Source: Bacteroidota bacterium (lineage in GTDB: Bacteria; Bacteroidota; Bacteroidia; Bacteroidales; F082). From it: a stretch of 5,489 nucleotides of DNA. The stretch lies in NCBI GenBank assembly GCA_002686705.1, contig NYYH01000017.1:1-5489 (forward strand), read 5' to 3'. Both the position numbers and the translations under genes were made by a program. A model generated the notes under the pieces. That model saw only the letters and a program-made list of their open reading frames with translations. It had not been told where the DNA came from and did not search any database. Below, piece after piece: positions 1-5,489 of the stretch (its first letter is position 1; every line of letters begins with the position of its first letter).

Positions 1-3000
1 CAGGTGGGCATAATGTTGCCACACAACGAGTTGTAATTGTACAAAAACCACAGTCGAACAATATTTATTATGTTTTTATTGTAGGCCAGGGTACACATAA
101 TGTAAGTGGTTTGTGCGGGCTATGGTATAGTATTGTTGATATGAACGGTGACAATGGTCTGGGCGAGGTAATTGAGAGGGATGTTTTTTTAAACGCTGCA
201 TGGGATGCACAGGAAAAACTTTTTGCAGTAAAGCACCAAAACAATGAAGATATTTGGATTATCACACGTAAATTTCAGGATCAGGAAAATCAATATGCAT
301 CATTCCTACTTAACTCAATTGGTCTTAACACAACGCCTGTATATAGCAGTGCAATTGTTACCCAATTCTCTGGTTTGGAAGATACACGGGGATATTCAAA
401 AGTATCATACGATAAGAAATACCTGTTAACTGCCCATTATTTTGCAAACCCAAATGGTATTGTCGAAATTTGTAAATTTAATAACGCTACCGGCGAGGTT
501 GAATACTTATATTATGAAATGAAAGTAAACGAATTCGGCGATAAACTTTTTCCCTATGGAATTGAATTTTCGCCTGACTCTAAATTTGTTTATATATCAT
601 ACTATGAAACTAACCCTGTGGAAAATGATTACATATATCAATACGAAATGCAGTATATTGAAAATGCAAGTCTATTTGCACAATCGGCCATATTGATAAA
701 CGTTGGTCCAGGTCACGGTTTACAATTGGCAACAGATGGTAAAATTTACTGCTCCAAGGAAATAGGAAACACACCTTACCATTACATAAGCGTCATTCAC
801 AAACCCTGGGAACGAGGCCTTGGGTGTTATTTTGAAGCCGATGCCATCGACATGGGAACTGCAGAAGTATGGTATTGCTTCCCCAACATACTGCTCGATT
901 ACCTCTACCGTTTCGAATGGGAAGGGAGCTGCTCCGGACCAGGTAACGGAATCATGTTTAAACCAAATTTCCAACCAATACCAGAATCTATAACGTGGAA
1001 TTTTAACGACCTAGATGCAGGTGCTGACAGTATTTCAACAGAATTATATCCAGTTCACTATTTCACACATGGAGGTGAGTTTGAAGTATCAGTAGATGTA
1101 AACTATCCACCCACTCCAAACTATCCTTTTGGCAGATATGAACATACATCCAGAATAGTTACAGTTAATCAGTCACCTTTACCAAACCTTGGTGCAGATA
1201 CACTAATGTGCGAAGGAAACAGTATAACACTAAATGCAGGAAACGAACCGGGTTTTTATGCATGGAGTGATGGAACATTCGGACAAAACCTTAATACAAT
1301 AACAATTGCTGACTCAGGTAATTACTGGGTAACAGTTACTAATACTGAAGGCTGTAGCACAACTGACACTATTAATGTTGAATGGTTCAGCAAAGCTGTC
1401 TTTAATGAAACCAATCTTGTAATTACACCCACATCATGTGGTGGAAGCAATGGTAGTATTACAGGTATTCTAATTGAAGGGGTTGTGCCCGATTATTGGG
1501 AGTGGTACGATGGTAGTGGGAATCTGTTAAGCACTGACATTGATATTTATGGACTACCGGTTGGTAATTACTTTTTACATGTAACCGATACTAATGATTG
1601 TATAACTATATCTGATTCATATACAATAACCGATGCCGGTAACATACTTATTTCTGTAGTTAATTTTTCACACTCACATTGTTCGCAAAGTATTGGCTCA
1701 ATAAGCATTACTACAAGTTCAGGAGCTAGCAATAATTTTTTGTATTCAATCCTAAATGGAGCAAGCGGCAGTTGGCAACCCGACAGCCTGTTTACAAGTT
1801 TACCTTCGGGTGAATATTTTATTAGAGTAAAGGACCAAAGTGGCTGCGAAACAGTTTATGGCAACAACCCTGTGGTAATTGAAAATATTGAAGGTCCAAA
1901 TATAATTACAGAAAATGTAAGTCATGAAAACAATTACCTTGCCGATGGCAGCATTTTTCTTGAAGCAATAATTGATATAGGCAGTATCCAATACTCCATT
2001 GATTCGGGATACAATTTTCAAGCTAACAACGGCTTGTTCGAAAACTTGTCGGCAGGAACTTATTACTGCGTTGTAAAAGATGAATTTGGTTGTGATACAG
2101 CATTTACAATAGAAATTAATCGTATTATCTCTCAAATAATTGATGCAATTGCCGGCGATGGAAGTACATGTATCGGCAATGCTACTGCCAGCCCATTGCT
2201 GTTGAATAATTTCACCGATGTATCAAGGTTTCATGTAATGCTTACATACGAACAAGACATGATAACATGTGATGGTTATATGCAGGTTAACCCTGCACTT
2301 GAAGACAGTTTAATTGTAAGCACAAACACCTCTGGCGAAGTTCATATCAGTTGGGAGGGTCAAGCACCTATTAGTTTACCTGATAATTCAATAATGATAA
2401 AACTAGTGTTTAGCGCAGTAAATGAAGGCTTATCGCAAGTTGACTGGGTGGCTGACCAGGGGGAAAGCCAGTTTTTTAATGAAAATGGAGAACAAATAAA
2501 TACTAATTACGAATTAGGATACATACTTATTTATACACGCCCTAATATTTTTTTAGCAACAACAAATGAAGTTTGCGAAGGAGAATCTCTTTTTGTTATT
2601 TCATCTATTGAAGGTGGCAGTGGTGTAAACTCTTCACATTGGGTTGGTCCTGATAATTTTACCAGTAATGATCAAATTCTTTGGTTTAATGAAGTTACAG
2701 AAAACATGGCAGGAACATACACCCTTACTGTTACTGACTCATTAGACTGTGTTGAAAGTAAAAGTATGGAGATGACGGTAAACCAAGGAGCTGAAATTGC
2801 TTTTTCAGAATACGATACCCTTTGGGTTGAGCCAGGCTTTATCCTTGAAGCTGGATATGGTGCTGAGTTTTACTATTGGAACACAGGGGAAACCACAGAA
2901 TCAATCATAATTGACACAATAGGCAGTTACAATATTGAACTCACCTCCTATGATGGCTGCAAATCAACAGATACAGTACAAATCCTATGGGGAGGTACGC

Positions 3001-3284
3001 CGTTTTACATGCCCAATGCATTCACCCCAAACGGCGATGGGCTAAATGACAGTTTTAGGGCAATACCAAGATACGATTATGTAAACAAGTACCACCTTAG
3101 CATTTACAACCGCTGGGGACAAATGGTTTATGAAACTACGGACATAAATAAAGGTTGGGACGGTACTTATAAAGGTAGTCCGTGCATGTTAGGTGCTTAT
3201 ATCTATTATATTGTTTATGAGGAATATGGACAACAGCCAGTTGAAAACAAGGTTGTGGAAGGGAGTGTTATGTTGGTTAGGTGA
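1..3284 (+). CDS. Large mosaic surface/secreted protein with cohesin-like domain and T9SS type B sorting domain (5' partial)
   Basis: The frame is open from base 3 to a TGA at 3282-3284, giving 1093 visible residues (residue 1 is the codon at 3-5). No start is visible; a TTG at 111 is an ordinary internal Leu codon, since the same domain continues upstream of it. Residues 1-306 resemble the beta-propeller region of many T9SS type B proteins, with blade-like motifs GIEFSPDS (186-193) and GLQLATDGKIY (239-249) and a closing FPNILLDYLYRFEW (293-306). Then come a PKD-like domain (about 317-391), an Ig-like unit (391-461), three SprB-like repeats (about 470-546, 547-631, 632-708), a cohesin-like domain (about 709-846), two Ig-like units (847-931, 932-998) and the C-terminal sorting domain (999-1093), which contains NAFTPNGDGLND and IYNRWGQMVYE. 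Repeated late Cys residues (EGC, NDC, SGC, FGC, LDC, DGC) fit disulfide-bonded extracellular modules. From the family, the protein should cross the outer membrane by T9SS and be surface-held or released. Adhesion is an inference; the ligand is unknown. By comparison with relatives, I infer about 100 missing N-terminal residues, including the signal peptide. Confidence 0.93.
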   Translation, partial: GGHNVATQRVVIVQKPQSNNIYYVFIVGQGTHNVSGLCGLWYSIVDMNGDNGLGEVIERDVFLNAAWDAQEKLFAVKHQNNEDIWIITRKFQDQENQYASFLLNSIGLNTTPVYSSAIVTQFSGLEDTRGYSKVSYDKKYLLTAHYFANPNGIVEICKFNNATGEVEYLYYEMKVNEFGDKLFPYGIEFSPDSKFVYISYYETNPVENDYIYQYEMQYIENASLFAQSAILINVGPGHGLQLATDGKIYCSKEIGNTPYHYISVIHKPWERGLGCYFEADAIDMGTAEVWYCFPNILLDYLYRFEWEGSCSGPGNGIMFKPNFQPIPESITWNFNDLDAGADSISTELYPVHYFTHGGEFEVSVDVNYPPTPNYPFGRYEHTSRIVTVNQSPLPNLGADTLMCEGNSITLNAGNEPGFYAWSDGTFGQNLNTITIADSGNYWVTVTNTEGCSTTDTINVEWFSKAVFNETNLVITPTSCGGSNGSITGILIEGVVPDYWEWYDGSGNLLSTDIDIYGLPVGNYFLHVTDTNDCITISDSYTITDAGNILISVVNFSHSHCSQSIGSISITTSSGASNNFLYSILNGASGSWQPDSLFTSLPSGEYFIRVKDQSGCETVYGNNPVVIENIEGPNIITENVSHENNYLADGSIFLEAIIDIGSIQYSIDSGYNFQANNGLFENLSAGTYYCVVKDEFGCDTAFTIEINRIISQIIDAIAGDGSTCIGNATASPLLLNNFTDVSRFHVMLTYEQDMITCDGYMQVNPALEDSLIVSTNTSGEVHISWEGQAPISLPDNSIMIKLVFSAVNEGLSQVDWVADQGESQFFNENGEQINTNYELGYILIYTRPNIFLATTNEVCEGESLFVISSIEGGSGVNSSHWVGPDNFTSNDQILWFNEVTENMAGTYTLTVTDSLDCVESKSMEMTVNQGAEIAFSEYDTLWVEPGFILEAGYGAEFYYWNTGETTESIIIDTIGSYNIELTSYDGCKSTDTVQILWGGTPFYMPNAFTPNGDGLNDSFRAIPRYDYVNKYHLSIYNRWGQMVYETTDINKGWDGTYKGSPCMLGAYIYYIVYEEYGQQPVENKVVEGSVMLVR

Positions 3285-3691
3285 ATAGGTTTGGTATCAG
3301 ACTTGAATTTAACTATTGTTGGTTTGGACTGAAAATGTTTAAAACAAAACTGTAAAATTTAATCGGCCATTATTGACAAGAAAAAAGCCTAAGCTTCGCT
3401 GTCATACAATTACTCACCAATTGTTTATGTTTTTATGGTGTTCGTGAATGCTTCGCATCTGCCAAGTCGCTAGAAAAAGCCAGCCGCACAAGCCAAAACT
3501 TGTCAATAAGCTTGCCAACCCTACCGCACAGAAACAAACGCTCAGTTGCCAACAAGCACTCATGCTGCATAGCGCAATTTGTTGTAAATATGAACATTAC
3601 GCTTATTAATTTAATATATTTGTAACCAGAAAAATTTGTGATATTAATGCGCTACGCAGCATAGCGCCAACCGTTGGCAACCATATGGTAC
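3285..3691. other. Gene-free, repeat-rich spacer between the surface-protein gene and the IS
   Basis: I find no credible gene here on either strand; the only minus-strand frame reaching into it also runs through the transposase start and has no family features. The first 90 bases after the TGA hold no clear terminator. From about 3462 onward the sequence changes character and contains short repeated words: CCGCACA at 3484-3490 and 3524-3530, TTGCCAAC at 3512-3519 and 3546-3553, GCATAGCGC at 3567-3575 and 3659-3667. It ends in a large inverted repeat (separate entry) and a 10-base palindrome ACCATATGGT at 3680-3689, which abuts the left end of the insertion sequence. Such patches look like dispersed intergenic repeats, but copy number elsewhere in the genome cannot be seen from here. 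Confidence 0.7.
3545..3681. repeat. Long imperfect inverted repeat with a 71-base loop
   Basis: The arm at 3545-3576 pairs with the arm at 3648-3681. The outer 9 bases are perfect complements (GTTGCCAAC at 3545-3553, GTTGGCAAC at 3673-3681). The inner 15 bases pair at 14 positions (ATGCTGCATAGCGCA at 3562-3576 against the complement of 3648-3662). They are joined by 8 and 10 less well paired bases. The right arm is itself built of two small palindromes, GCGCTA/TAGCGC (3649-3654, 3662-3667) and GCCAAC/GTTGGC (3666-3671, 3673-3678). The loop (3577-3647) is AT-rich and carries a TATATTTG box at 3615-3622. It could be a small non-autonomous repeat or a structured RNA or DNA element. It does not fit an integron attC site well, because no GTTRRRY core is seen at the outer end. 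Confidence 0.6.
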
Positions 3692-3735
3692 GTTATAGAA
3701 ACATCGTTTACAAAGTTATAGAAACATCGTTTACA
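3692..3735 (+). repeat. Left end of IS: two identical tandem copies of a 21-base motif, 23-base period
   Basis: Positions 3692-3712 and 3715-3735 are identical over 21 bases, separated by AA. Each starts GTTATAGAAACATC and ends GTTTACA. The reverse complement of this motif recurs in degenerate form at the right end of the element, so these are most likely transposase-binding terminal repeats. The outer copy marks the approximate left boundary of the IS. Confidence 0.85.
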
Positions 3736-3746
3736 CTTTTTAAGTA

Positions 3747-3773
3747 GTAATCTGAAACTAAAAATCAGATTAC
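3747..3773 (+). promoter_or_regulatory. Hairpin abutting the transposase start codon
   Basis: GTAATCTGA at 3747-3755 is a perfect complement of TCAGATTAC at 3765-3773, giving a 9-bp stem with a 9-base loop (AACTAAAAA, 3756-3764). One base separates it from the ATG at 3775. There is no Shine-Dalgarno sequence; the A-rich loop and stem occupy exactly the ribosome-landing region. Some other insertion sequences (IS10, IS50) use structure at the start region to block translation of transcripts entering from outside. A similar role here is inference. Confidence 0.6.
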
Positions 3774-3774
3774 G

Positions 3775-4959
3775 ATGCCTTGGAAAGACACAACGATCAT
3801 GGAAGAAAAGATTGAATTTATTTGTGAATGGCGAACAGGAAAACATACCATAACAGAACTATGTAGAAATTTTAATATTTCACGTCCTACTGCCTACAAA
3901 ATCATAGCTCGTTTTGAGAAAGAAGGTTATGAAGGATTAAGAGAATTATCGAGAAAACCCAGAGGACTTCATCCCAATGCAACCGATGAAAAAGTGGTAA
4001 ATGGCATTCTTCAATTGAAAGAAAAACATAAGCTTTGGGGAGCAAAAAAGATCCATCGATTATTGTTTAACGATTATTCTATTGAAGTTATTCCAACAAT
4101 GTTGACAGTACATAATATCCTCAAGAAACACGGTTTAGTAACCCCCCAGAAACGGCTTAGAAGAGTAAAACCGATACACCCAATTTTTGATCCAAAAGAA
4201 TGTAATGAAGTATGGAGTGCAGATTATAAAGGAAAGTTCTTAATGGGTAATAAGATATACTGTCATCCATTAACAATTGCTGATTCGAAAAGCCGTTTTG
4301 TATTCACAGCAAAAGGACATTATAAAGAAAACTTGCAGTCTGCAAAGTCTGAGTTTACAATTGTTTTTAGAAAATATGGAGTACCCAAACAAATACATAC
4401 TGATAATGGAAGTCCATTTGGATCCGTGACTGCGATACAGAGATTTACCAGGCTATCATATTGGTTTATTGAGCTTGGAATAATGCCAGTATTTTCAGAT
4501 CCAGCTCATCCTGAACAAAACGGAAGACATGAGAGAATGCACCGAGATTTAAAGGCCTCATGTGCCAAACCTTCAGCATATGATTTAAAAGCTCAACAAA
4601 GGCGATTAAACCGTTTTGTAAAAGAATATAATAATGTAAGACCGCATGAAGCATTGGACATGGAAACACCTGCATCAGTACACAATTTTTCTACAAGACC
4701 ATTTCCGGAGAAAATACCTAACTTTGACTATGATTCAGAGATGAGAGTTCTTAAAGTAACAAAAAATGGAGCCATGAGATGGGGAGCATATAATTGGGTA
4801 TATTTATCTGCATCATTACAAGGAAAATATGTCGGTGCTATGGAAATGGGAAATGGAATTTGGAGAGTATTTTATAGAAATGTTTTCTTAGGATATTTTA
4901 ACGAAAATGAATTAAGAATTAAAGATAAATCAGTAAGGTTAGAAACTAATTTAGTGTAA
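3775..4959 (+). CDS. IS481-family DDE transposase
   Basis: A 394-residue, apparently intact transposase. The N-terminus MPWKDTTIMEEKIEF is the usual opening of this IS481 subgroup, which supports the ATG at 3775 over the in-frame ATG at 3799. A helix-turn-helix region (about 8-60, ITELCRNFNISRPTAYKII) binds the element ends. The integrase-like core (about 140-300) shows WSADYKG with D150, HTDNGSPF with D210 and HPEQNGRHERMH. By alignment with retroviral integrases the catalytic Glu is E253, with E247 six residues before it as an alternative. NNVRPHEALDMETPAS (286-301) is also typical. The C-terminal part (about 315-383, VTKNGAMRWGAYNWVYLS..) is the small beta-rich domain often attached to IS481 transposases. 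The enzyme cuts and joins the terminal repeats in strand transfer. All catalytic residues are present and no frameshift is seen, so it may be active. Its stop codon TAA (4957-4959) lies inside the inner right repeat. No clear promoter is visible within the left end; expression may depend on readthrough, subject to the hairpin before the start. Confidence 0.96.
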   Translation: MPWKDTTIMEEKIEFICEWRTGKHTITELCRNFNISRPTAYKIIARFEKEGYEGLRELSRKPRGLHPNATDEKVVNGILQLKEKHKLWGAKKIHRLLFNDYSIEVIPTMLTVHNILKKHGLVTPQKRLRRVKPIHPIFDPKECNEVWSADYKGKFLMGNKIYCHPLTIADSKSRFVFTAKGHYKENLQSAKSEFTIVFRKYGVPKQIHTDNGSPFGSVTAIQRFTRLSYWFIELGIMPVFSDPAHPEQNGRHERMHRDLKASCAKPSAYDLKAQQRRLNRFVKEYNNVRPHEALDMETPASVHNFSTRPFPEKIPNFDYDSEMRVLKVTKNGAMRWGAYNWVYLSASLQGKYVGAMEMGNGIWRVFYRNVFLGYFNENELRIKDKSVRLETNLV

Positions 4960-4998
4960 AGTCTAATCTATAACTTGTGTAAAGGATGTACCTTTACG
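4955..4998 (-). repeat. Right end of IS: two degenerate copies of the terminal motif, inverted, 23-base period
   Basis: The inner copy (4955-4974) keeps the edges of the left motif in reverse complement, TGTAAA and CTATAAC, with a diverged centre one base shorter. The outer copy (4978-4998) matches the reverse complement of the left motif at 15 of 21 positions (TGTAAA, GATGT, CT and TA conserved). The copies start 23 bases apart, the same period as on the left. The inner copy overlaps the transposase stop codon. The outer copy contains a perfect 7-bp stem, GTAAAGG (4979-4985) with CCTTTAC (4991-4997), loop ATGTA. Confidence 0.75.
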
Positions 4999-5248
4999 AA
5001 CAGAAAAGCCACCGCACAATTAAGCACTTTCGGTTTTTCTCCAATACACAAAGCCGACACACAAACAAGAAAACACGGGCTGATTAAGCAAAACCAATTG
5101 ACTAATGACATTTATAAAACAAAACAACCATTCTCCCGATACAAAGAGATATTTCTTTCTAAAATATAATATCGACTTGACACCATGACAAAAACACCTC
5201 TTGTTATTTAGAATAAATATAAATTACGGGGGGCATGTAAAACAAATC

Positions 5249-5278
5249 TTGAAAATGGTAGAAAAATTACTATTTTTG
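5249..5278 (+). promoter_or_regulatory. Bacteroidota-type promoter candidate (-33 TTG, -7 TATTTTTG)
   Basis: TTG at 5249-5251 is followed, after exactly 19 bases, by TATTTTTG at 5271-5278, which matches the Bacteroidota housekeeping consensus TAnnTTTG at every fixed position. Transcription would start near 5285 and run rightward toward the window edge, giving a leader of about 125-140 bases to the ATG at 5410 or 5423. Because the DNA is AT-rich, chance matches occur; no transcript evidence is available. Confidence 0.45.
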
Positions 5279-5409
5279 GTACTAATAAGTAGAAAGGGTT
5301 GTTTACATATATTTCAATCTAAAAACAAAAACCCCCTTAATTTATTAACGAATATGACTCTACTCAAAATACGTAAACAAAGAAAGGAGATTGTTAGCAA
5401 AGATAAGTA

Positions 5410-5489
5410 ATGTTTTATAAATATGAAAGACCGAATCTTAGGAATTGTTTTTACAATATGGCTTCTGTCTTAGCCTGTCTGATGACTTA
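5410..5489 (+). CDS. Possible 5' end of a gene at the right edge (3' partial, start and frame uncertain)
   Basis: Two overlapping readings exist. The frame from ATG 5410 stays open to the window end (MFYKYERPNLRN.., ending ..MASVLACLMT). The frame from ATG 5423 reads MKDRILGIVFTIWLLS and stops at a TAG (5471-5473). The second looks more like a real beginning: Met, charged residues, then a hydrophobic stretch as in a signal peptide or membrane anchor. The first becomes hydrophobic only where the second ends. One extra base near 5460 would join MKDRILGIVFTIW to ASVLACLMT as a continuous hydrophobic segment, so the start may be frameshifted or a sequencing error may be present. A purine-rich AAAGGAG at 5383-5389 is about 20 bases before ATG 5410, too far for a normal ribosome-binding site. 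No family can be recognised from so few codons. Confidence 0.22.
   Translation, partial: MFYKYERPNLRNCFYNMASVLACLMT

Larger units (their letters stand above)
3692..4998 (+). mobile_element. Complete IS481-family insertion sequence with doubled terminal repeats
   Basis: The element holds one full-length DDE transposase gene bounded on both sides by related inverted repeats. Left copies are at 3692-3712 and 3715-3735 and are identical; right copies, in the opposite orientation, are at 4955-4974 and 4978-4998. Spacing from copy to copy is 23 bases at both ends. The left copies read GTTATAG..CGTTTACA; the right ones begin TGTAAA. The span is about 1.3 kb, in keeping with single-gene IS481 elements. 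The exact outer ends are uncertain by roughly 10 bases, because the outermost bases are poorly conserved between the two sides and I see no convincing target-site duplication. The element lies in intergenic DNA and disrupts no recognisable gene. Confidence 0.82.
4999..5489. other. Spacer right of the IS, with no confident gene
   Basis: No convincing complete gene is present. Bases 5002-5019 repeat, with two single-base gaps, the sequence at 3472-3491 left of the IS. The stretch to about 5100 (AAGCCGACACACAAACAAG and neighbours) is rich in CA/AAGC words like the left spacer. A plus-strand open frame at 4975-5169 starts inside the IS end from a TTG and has low-complexity composition typical of chance translation of a repeat, so it is not called. 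The frame at 5201-5410 likewise has a TTG start and no recognisable features. Beyond 5160 the DNA is AT-rich, with a promoter candidate at 5249-5278 and a possible gene start near 5410-5423. Confidence 0.6.

Noticed and set aside
111..113. TTG as the start codon of the large surface protein
   Set aside because: The frame is open upstream to the window edge and the residues before it (VVIVQKP..NNIYYVFIVG) belong to the same domain, so the gene begins outside the window.
1800..2135. 111-residue minus-strand open frame
   Set aside because: It is antisense to the SprB-like repeats of the well-supported surface protein and has no features of its own.
3381..3396. Minus-strand terminator (AAGC TTAG GCTT followed by T-run)
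   Set aside because: The stem is only 4 bp, too weak to call, and there is no minus-strand gene to terminate.
3545..3681. Integron attC site
   Set aside because: The palindromic shape is suggestive, but no GTTRRRY/RYYYAAC core pair is present at the outer ends and no integron integrase or cassette is seen.
3674..3699. Sigma-70-like promoter TTGGCA..TATAGA formed at the left IS junction
   Set aside because: The spacer is only 14 bases and this promoter type is not the usual one in Bacteroidota.
3689..4998. TACG at 3689-3692 and 4995-4998 as a target-site duplication of the IS
   Set aside because: Four bases match easily by chance, and the positions do not align consistently with the terminal repeats on the two sides.
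4975..5169. 64-residue plus-strand open frame
   Set aside because: It has a TTG start inside the IS right end and repeat-like composition, with no recognisable domain.
5201..5410. 69-residue plus-strand open frame, or a shorter version from ATG 5255
   Set aside because: It has a TTG start, no ribosome-binding site and overlaps the promoter candidate. Its stop overlaps the ATG at 5410 (TAATG), but that alone is weak evidence for coupling.

Overview
The window looks like DNA from a member of the Bacteroidota. Three things point there: a large secreted protein ending in the type B C-terminal sorting domain of the type IX secretion system (T9SS, gliding-motility-associated C-terminal domain), promoter-like sequences of the Bacteroidota form (TTG, then TAnnTTTG about 19 bases later), and AT-rich DNA whose genes lack strong Shine-Dalgarno sequences. 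Genus cannot be read from the sequence.

Layout. (1) Positions 1-3284, plus strand: the 3' part of one very large gene for a mosaic cell-surface or secreted protein. Its domains run beta-propeller-like region, PKD, Ig-like, three SprB-like repeats, a cohesin-like domain, two more Ig-like units and the T9SS type B sorting domain. The N-terminus and signal peptide lie upstream of the window; the frame is open from the first base. (2) Positions 3285-3691: a gene-free, repeat-rich spacer with short direct repeats and a long imperfect inverted repeat (arms 3545-3576 and 3648-3681). (3) About 3692-4998: a complete IS481-family insertion sequence with one intact transposase gene. Its ends are doubled: two copies of a roughly 21-base motif with a 23-base period at each end, in inverted orientation. 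A 9-bp hairpin sits immediately before the transposase start codon. (4) Positions 4999-5489: a second spacer. Its first bases resemble the spacer left of the IS, it carries one good Bacteroidota promoter candidate (5249-5278), and it may reach the first codons of a further plus-strand gene at the extreme right edge, which appears frameshifted or is not real.

The genes do not form a pathway. The surface protein is a host gene, while the IS is a mobile passenger in the spacer about 400 bases downstream and does not interrupt it. I see no CRISPR array, tRNA, rRNA, toxin-antitoxin pair or defence system. The observations most worth following up are structural: the paired 23-base-period ends of the IS, the hairpin at the transposase start, and the large inverted repeat next to the insertion site.
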